A stretch of 9,527 nucleotides of DNA from Bacillota bacterium (GTDB lineage: Bacteria; Bacillota; Clostridia; Lachnospirales; Lachnospiraceae), in NCBI GenBank assembly GCA_023398855.1, contig JAEWRS010000279.1:1-9527 (forward strand). Direction: 5' to 3'. The notes below the pieces were generated by a model. That model made no database searches. It saw nothing but the letters and a program-made list of their open reading frames with translations, and was not told where the DNA came from. The translations under genes and the position numbers were made by a program. The stretch's first letter is position 1. Each line of letters starts with the position of its first letter. Shown here piece by piece: positions 7,900 to 9,527 of the stretch.

Positions 7900-8013
7900 A
7901 TGTTTAAAAAACTTTCTGAAAGGTGGTACCGGATTTTTTTTACCGGTTTCACGATTAAAGCAGTTCTTTTCATTTCAGTTTTAATCATTTATATTTTAGC
8001 CAGGTGGCTTTGA
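7900..8013 (+). CDS. Small single-span membrane peptide, 37 aa (function unknown)
   Basis: ATG 7900 opens a 37-codon frame ending at TGA 8011. A purine-rich GGAGGGAG tract at 7883-7890 lies upstream; GGAGG ends 12 nt before the ATG, somewhat long but workable. The peptide has a basic start (MFKKLSERWYR) followed by a hydrophobic run whose core is AVLFISVLIIYILARWL at 21-37. That pattern suggests one membrane span with the N-terminus inside; Lys20 and Arg35 flank the core. It lies downstream of the gltBD terminator and has its own candidate promoter. I do not recognise the family. Small regulatory membrane proteins and type I toxin peptides have this general form, but no antisense RNA is evident here. 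A spurious ORF is possible at this length, although the combination of RBS-like tract, basic N-terminus and hydrophobic span argues for a real gene. Confidence 0.5.
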   Translation: MFKKLSERWYRIFFTGFTIKAVLFISVLIIYILARWL

Positions 8014-8098
8014 TTTTGAAGCGCCGGGTAACAAGGGGAGTGTTTGAGAGCGTAATATTATGCAAAAAAACTGGCGGGAAATAACCATGGAGAAAAGC

Positions 8099-8139
8099 AA
8101 TAAAAGCAGAGCCTGAAACAGAAATTGTTCTGGCTCTGC
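8099..8139 (-). terminator. Intrinsic terminator of ychF
   Basis: GCAGAGCC at 8106-8113 and GGCTCTGC at 8132-8139 form a perfect 8-bp stem. It is extended inward by GAA(A)CA with TGTTC around a small loop. Read on the minus strand, the stem is followed by TTTTATT (8105-8099), and it begins 64 nt after the ychF stop. No T-run follows on the plus strand, so the terminator is directional and serves ychF. Confidence 0.8.
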
Positions 8140-8203
8140 ATACGGTAATCGGTATGATAATAAATCCACTGGCAGGGAGTAAAAAGCAAATAATTAATGG
8201 CTT

Positions 8204-9301
8204 TTATACGTTAAAACGGAACAAGATAACATCCCCGTCCTTAACAATATATTCTTTGCCTTCTAAGCGGACCAGTCCCTTTTCTTTTGCGGCACTGTAA
8301 GCTTTGCAATCCAGTAAATCCTGGTAATTTACAACTTCGGCACGGATAAAGCCACGTTCAAAATCGGAGTGGATTTTCCCGGCGGCCTGTGGTGCTTTGG
8401 TTCCTTCTTTTATGGTCCATGCCCTGGTTTCCGTTGGGCCTGCGGTTAAGTAACTGATGAGTCCAAGCAAATGATAGCTGGCTGCAATCAGCTTTTCCAG
8501 ACCGGATTCGGTGAGACCAAGATCCTCCAGAAACATCTTTTTTTCATCTTCTTCCAGCTCAGCAATTTCCTGTTCAATCTGAGCACAGATAACGAAAACC
8601 TCACAGTCGTTTTCGGCAGCGAATTTACGGACTCGTTCCACGTATTCATTGGAAGCGCCGTCGTCAGCCAGATCATCCTCGCAGACATTGGCAGCAAAAA
8701 TTACAGGCTTAAAGGTGAGCAGATTAAGAGACGAAATAAAATCTTTTTCATCCTCATCCTCAATCTCCATTCCTCTGGCCAGATTTCCATCTTCTAAGTG
8801 AGACTTGATTCTTTTTAAAATTCCCAGTTCTTTTGCAAGAGACTTATCGTTCATCGCACCTTTTGTAGATTTGGCGATGCGGCGTTCCAATATTTCCAAA
8901 TCGGAAAATATCAGTTCCAGGTTTATTGTCTCTATATCGCGCAGGGGATCCACACTACCCTCCACATGAATGACATTGTCATCTTCAAAGCAGCGGACCA
9001 CATGGACAATGGCATCCACCTCACGGATGTTGGAAAGAAACTGATTGCCCAGCCCTTCCCCTTTGGAAGCTCCTTTTACAAGTCCTGCAATATCGACAAA
9101 TTCGATTACAGCAGGGGTGATTTTTGCGGAATCATATAAAGCGGCCAGCTGGCCTAAGCGAACATCCGGAACTGGAACAACTCCCACATTGGGATCAATG
9201 GTACAAAATGGATAGTTAGCAGACTCCGCACCCGCTTTTGTAAGAGAATTGAACAAAGTGCTTTTACCCACATTGGGCAGCCCGACAATACCTAATTTCA
9301 T
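8204..9301 (-). CDS. ychF: Redox-regulated ATPase YchF (OLA1/Obg family)
   Basis: YchF is a universally conserved P-loop NTPase of the Obg family that prefers ATP to GTP and binds ribosomes; in Escherichia coli it dampens catalase activity and oxidative-stress resistance. The 365-residue product is of normal length. It has the G1 loop GLPNVGKST at 7-15, Cys33 in PFCTIDPN (matching the redox-sensitive Cys35 of E. coli), G3 DIAG at 70-73, His112 in place of a catalytic Gln, and the family's altered G4 motif NVCE at 205-208 that goes with ATP preference. A helical domain lies about 130-195 and a C-terminal TGS domain about 280-364. On the minus strand AGGAAGG (9316-9310) lies 8 nt before ATG 9301. 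A weak promoter-like pair, TTGATT (9409-9404) and TATTTT (9386-9381) with a 17-nt spacer, lies upstream. The gene is divergent from the next gene and has its own terminator. Confidence 0.97.
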   Translation of the reverse strand: MKLGIVGLPNVGKSTLFNSLTKAGAESANYPFCTIDPNVGVVPVPDVRLGQLAALYDSAKITPAVIEFVDIAGLVKGASKGEGLGNQFLSNIREVDAIVHVVRCFEDDNVIHVEGSVDPLRDIETINLELIFSDLEILERRIAKSTKGAMNDKSLAKELGILKRIKSHLEDGNLARGMEIEDEDEKDFISSLNLLTFKPVIFAANVCEDDLADDGASNEYVERVRKFAAENDCEVFVICAQIEQEIAELEEDEKKMFLEDLGLTESGLEKLIAASYHLLGLISYLTAGPTETRAWTIKEGTKAPQAAGKIHSDFERGFIRAEVVNYQDLLDCKAYSAAKEKGLVRLEGKEYIVKDGDVILFRFNV

Positions 9302-9360
9302 AGCAACTACCTTCCTAATATTGTTTATATTTATGGTTGATTTTTATCTGCAACTAATAT

Positions 9361-9375
9361 AGAATATCATATTAT
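9361..9375. repeat. 7-1-7 inverted repeat upstream of ychF
   Basis: AGAATAT-C-ATATTAT has six of seven arm positions complementary and lies between the ychF start and its weak upstream promoter-like pair. The layout resembles the operators of Fur/PerR-type repressors, but the bases do not match the PerR box well. In DNA this AT-rich, such a dyad can arise by chance. Confidence 0.2.
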
Positions 9376-9414
9376 CCATAAAAATAAAAGAGAAAAACGT
9401 AAGAATCAATTCTT

Positions 9415-9445
9415 TGTCGAATTATAGTCGAATATGTCGGGCGAA
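9415..9445 (+). promoter_or_regulatory. Cluster of Spo0A-box-like sites
   Basis: TGTCGAA at 9415-9421 is an exact match to the Spo0A (0A) box. Two partial matches follow on the same strand: AGTCGAA at 9426-9432, 11 bp on, and GGGCGAA at 9439-9445, a further 13 bp on. TGTCGGG at 9435-9441 is a weaker overlapping match. The sites end 5 bp before the -35 of the rightward promoter, a position suited to activation by phosphorylated Spo0A. They also lie just upstream of ychF, which could be affected as well. CGAAT also resembles a sigma-H -10 core, but no matching -35 is visible. Confidence 0.55.
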
Positions 9446-9450
9446 TATGT

Positions 9451-9479
9451 TTGATTTTTGTGTTTTCACGGGGTAAAAT
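9451..9479 (+). promoter_or_regulatory. Sigma-A-type promoter of the rightward gene
   Basis: TTGATT at 9451-9456 (four of six to TTGACA), a 17-nt spacer and TAAAAT at 9474-9479 (five of six to TATAAT) precede the gene at 9507. The start point would be near 9486, giving a leader of about 20 nt that contains the ribosome binding site. A suboptimal -35 directly next to Spo0A-box-like sites is what an activator-dependent promoter would look like. Confidence 0.6.
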
Positions 9480-9506
9480 AAAGAAAACATCGAAAGGAGA
9501 AGACGA

Positions 9507-9527
9507 ATGGCAAATACGGCAGATATT
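9507..9527 (+). CDS. Start of an unidentified gene (partial, 7 codons)
   Basis: ATG 9507 follows AAAGGAGA (9493-9500) by 6 nt and opens MANTADI before the window ends. The promoter and ribosome binding site in front support a real gene start. Seven residues are too few to name a family. Some elongation factor P proteins begin similarly (MATTADI in Bacteroidetes, from memory), but this is not enough for a call. Confidence 0.6.

Larger units (their letters stand above)
7660..8203. other. Long intergenic region between gltD and ychF
   Basis: About 540 bases separate the gltD terminator from the end of ychF. The supportable contents are a candidate promoter, a 37-codon membrane-peptide ORF and the minus-strand ychF terminator, each listed separately. 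Elsewhere I see only very short frames, for example 11 codons from ATG 7666 and 18 codons from ATG 8060, neither with a good ribosome binding site. No tRNA, repeat array or transposon end was found. A small RNA cannot be excluded by eye. Confidence 0.5.

Noticed and set aside
7929..7948. ACCGG...CCGGT hairpin inside the 37-aa ORF
   Set aside because: The stem is 5 bp with a T-rich loop and no T-run after it. It is explained by codons of the ORF and is too weak to be a terminator.
8060..8116. 18-codon ORF from ATG 8060
   Set aside because: It has no nearby ribosome binding site, is strongly hydrophilic and runs into the ychF terminator stem.
8471..8797. 108-codon plus-strand ORF within ychF
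   Set aside because: It is the antisense shadow of a clearly coding, conserved gene, with no promoter or ribosome binding site of its own.

Overview
The window looks like a housekeeping stretch of a spore-forming, low-to-moderate-GC Firmicute, most likely a Clostridia member of the Lachnospiraceae type. Four things suggest this: the QueH-type (not QueG-type) epoxyqueuosine reductase, an HPr carrying both His15 and the regulatory Ser46, strong AGGAGG-like ribosome binding sites with AT-rich intergenic DNA, and a cluster of Spo0A-box-like sites at the right end. The taxonomic placement is inferred from these features and not from any database comparison.

Left part (1-1143): the last 19 codons of an unidentified gene overlap the start of queH (tRNA queuosine synthesis) by 4 bases. 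Next comes a monocistronic HPr gene with its own consensus-like promoter and a clear intrinsic terminator.

Centre (1144-7659): an AT-rich spacer leads to a good sigma-A-type promoter and a leader of about 110 nt, whose GC-rich end can fold into competing hairpins. This precedes gltB and gltD, the large and small subunits of NADPH-type glutamate synthase. The two genes are separated by 12 nt, form one operon, and end at a nested-hairpin terminator. With glutamine synthetase (not in the window) they form the GS-GOGAT route of ammonium assimilation.

Right part (7660-9527): about 540 nt of mostly non-coding DNA contains one supportable small ORF, a 37-residue single-span membrane peptide with its own promoter-like and RBS-like sequences. 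Converging on it is ychF (universally conserved Obg-family ATPase) on the minus strand, with an intrinsic terminator. Between ychF and the first 7 codons of a rightward gene lies a divergent control region with one exact Spo0A box (TGTCGAA), further near-matches, and a sigma-A-type promoter.

I found no mobile element, CRISPR array, tRNA or rRNA, and no clear sign of a novel multi-gene system. The most interesting signals are the structured gltB leader, the Spo0A-box cluster and the 37-aa membrane peptide.
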